Assembly: GCA_947624655.1 (NCBI GenBank)
Contig: CANQLH010000003.1
Span: forward strand, 1-64,000
Length of the DNA stretch: 64,000 bases
Direction of reading: 5' to 3'
From: an uncultured Clostridia bacterium
GTDB lineage: Bacteria; Bacillota; Clostridia; TANB77; CAG-508
Positions 62,374 through 64,000 of the stretch are shown piece after piece. Under the pieces are notes generated by a model that did no database searches, was not told the origin of the DNA, and saw nothing but the letters and a program-made list of their open reading frames with translations. Every line of letters starts with the position of its first letter. Position 1 is the stretch's first letter. Position numbers and translations under genes: made by a program.

Positions 62374-63990
62374 TTAATTTTTTCTATACCATGTTTCTAT
62401 ATTATAGAAAAAGCTATACCAATTTGGAGTAACAGTACCTGCAACACTCCTTGAATATATAACTGCTTTTTTATTAAAATATAATCCTATATATGGTCTA
62501 TCATCTTGGTAGAAATTCTGAAGTGTCATATATTTTTCTTGCAAGGTTTTTGTATCTGAAATACTACCTATATCCTTTAGTATTTTTAATGCTTCTGGAT
62601 TAATATAATTTGCTAAATTACCTTCTCCAAAATATCTATCCATATTAGGTTTAAGTCCGTACCGTTACTCCTGTTAATAACATGTCGTAGTTTCTATTTT
62701 CTACATTATTATCATAATTTTTATCTTTTACAGCCTTTACATTTACTTCTATTCCGCAATTCTTCAATATCATCCTTTATCATATTAGCAACTTTAACTC
62801 TCGTCTCATTTGATGAATTAACAAGTAAGTCTAGTTTTAACCTAACATTTTTATAGTCTATTTTCTTTTGCCAATACTTATTATTAGTATACGTCCATCC
62901 ATTATTTTGCAGTTCTTGCTTTGCTTTATCTATATTATATTCATAATTTGATGCTTCGTTGTTATAAAGAAAGCTTCCGTATCCTAATGGATAATCAGCT
63001 TCAACGTATTTTCCACCATATATTGAATTGTTTATATCCCTTCTATCTATTGCATAACTTATAGCCTTTCTAACTTCTTTATTTGCTAAAATATCACTGT
63101 TACAATTTAAAGCCAAATAATCAAACTCTCTTCCACAAACATCTTTTTTTGTATATCCAATTGTTCCAATTACTTCTTCTATATTATTAAGGCTTGTACT
63201 CAATAAATCAATACTTCCTAATTTATATGCATTATACACTTCTGCAACTGATGAATATATTTTAATATTAATATCACTTAATTTTGGTTTTACTTCTTCG
63301 CTGTTCCACCAAGATGTATTATTAACTAATTGTATTTGTGAACTCTTATCAACTGACTTTATTTTATACATTCCTGTTCCCATAGGGGCATCATTTTTTT
63401 CAGTAGTTTTTATATCTTCTCCACTAAAGTAAGATATAGAGATTATAGGGAATGTCAAATTATATTCAAAAAGTGGTTCTTCTTCATATAAATATACTCT
63501 TATAATTGTATCGCTTATAATATCAACATTTTCTATATTAGATACATTCGCAAAATACATATATTCATTTCCTAAGCTTTTTATTGTATCAACTGTAAAC
63601 TTAACATCTGCTGCAATAAAATTACCTCCATTTTGCCATTTTACCCCTTCTCTTAGCTTTACTAGATATACTTTGTCTTCTGCTTTCGACCATTCTGTTG
63701 CAAGAACTCCTTTAATTTTAAAATCTTCTGTTACCTCTAATAAAGGCTCATATATTAATTTTGATATATCTTGAATATTTTGATTTCTACTAAGTATTGG
63801 ATTTAAACTATCTAGGTTAGATACCCCTAACCTTATATTTGTTATTTCATTAGATTGAGCTTCTGTTACAACATTTATATCATTCTCTGCACTATTACTA
63901 GCATCTTTTCCATAAATATAGTATATTGCAAATATAATTATACCGAATTATAATGAATACAAATATATATCTGAAAAATCCACGCCTCAT
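62374..63990 (-). CDS. ABC transporter substrate-binding protein, family 5, membrane-anchored, with three CGG +1 shift sites
   Basis: 537 aa from the ATG at 63988-63990; a start beyond the window edge cannot be excluded because no ribosome site is visible. Sites at 63943-63945 (FVFIII-G-IIIFAIYYIYG, in the N-terminal membrane segment), 62754-62756 (DDIEEL-G-IEVNVKAVKDK) and 62657-62659 (LLTGVTV-G-LKPNMDRYFGEG) restore G16, G412 and G444. Family 5 features: RLGVSNLDSLNPILSRNQNI, VKLREGVKWQNGGNFIAADVKFT and NKEVRKAISYAIDRRDINNSIYGG. It likely binds peptides or related solutes. No permease genes are visible in the window. The segment at 62670 also has ACG GTA out of frame, read normally. Confidence 0.88.
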
Positions 63991-64000
63991 TAGTTCTACT

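Noticed and set aside
3998-63990. Twenty 'pseudogenes' or decaying genes
   Set aside because: Each break is one base at an in-frame CGG, both sides keep perfect family motifs, no other stops or indels occur, and several are single-copy essential genes. Random decay would give varied lesions.
3998-63990. Reading CGGN as a four-base arginine codon
   Set aside because: The restored residue is a conserved glycine in the families where it matters (DTPG, P-loop, NGPGE, GGNIG, GTPA, GSLRQ), and the GGN bases encode it.
3998-63990. Simple reassignment of CGG to another amino acid
   Set aside because: Reassignment would not change the frame; downstream reading is in +1 at every site.
1-64000. tRNA, rRNA, CRISPR array, transposase or prophage genes
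   Set aside because: None were recognised by eye on either strand; the repeats found are dispersed palindromes, not arrays.

Overview
This is a low-GC (roughly 28%), spore-forming Bacillota chromosome segment, most likely an uncultured gut-type member of Clostridia. The evidence is a SigK-type sporulation sigma factor, two CotF-like coat proteins, a YtfJ-like protein, firmicute-type ScpA, RecX, RecD2, RsgA and PgsA, strong AGGAGG ribosome binding sites and very AT-rich codon use. Almost every gene is on the minus strand. I saw no rRNA, tRNA, CRISPR array, prophage or insertion-sequence transposase.

The main result is a translation anomaly. Twenty genes look broken in the ORF track, but each break falls exactly on an in-frame CGG codon, and each is repaired by skipping the C and reading the next three bases as a GGN glycine codon (CGG N read as c-GGN = Gly). 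I count 35 such sites. They fall on glycines that these families conserve: both glycine positions of the RsgA P-loop and its DTPG motif, NGPGE of IspG, GGNIG of MurD, GTPA of MiaB, NAAAGSLRQ of LigA, the KAP Walker A loop, and SAGYY of TsaD. After removing one base per site, all 20 merged lengths are exact multiples of three and the proteins have normal family lengths. CGG in the other two frames (AAC GGA, GCG GAA, TAC GGA and so on) is common and causes no shift, so a base-calling artefact is very unlikely. I found no in-frame CGG read as arginine. The simplest reading is that CGG has no arginine tRNA here and acts as an efficient +1 frameshift (or quadruplet CGGN = Gly) signal used throughout the proteome. 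I do not know of a described precedent on this scale.

Layout. 1-2.5 kb: sigK and a membrane-anchored hypothetical. 2.7-10.1 kb: a pyrB-miaB-mutS-ispG-U32 peptidase operon with a clear promoter. 10.5-15 kb: two small hypotheticals, murD and a KAP-like NTPase. 15.1-24.3 kb: a probable lipid or prenyl-metabolite cluster (PEP-synthase-like, UbiA-like, AMP-ligase, GNAT, dolichol/phytol-kinase-like, BtaA-like), then comF. 24.3-33 kb: recD2, rpe, rsgA, a metallophosphoesterase, tsaD, an M50 protease and leuS. 33-36 kb: a small accessory island (DUF4143 ATPase, Fic, PemK/MazF-like). 36-45 kb: lysS, a MacB-like ABC fusion, an HD protein, two CmpB-like membrane proteins and a fatty-acid CoA ligase. 45.5-52 kb: coat proteins, a heterodimeric ABC exporter and a MecA-like PBP. 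52-64 kb: mntP, a Ca/Na antiporter, a CTP-dependent riboflavin kinase-like protein, ligA, pgsA, an AI-2E family protein, a CBS protein, ytfJ, DUF2953, scpA, recX, recA and a family 5 solute-binding protein.

Four copies of a roughly 140-bp repeat with perfect or near-perfect 23-25 bp terminal inverted repeats and a GC-rich core sit in intergenic gaps. A fifth element has the same architecture but a different sequence.
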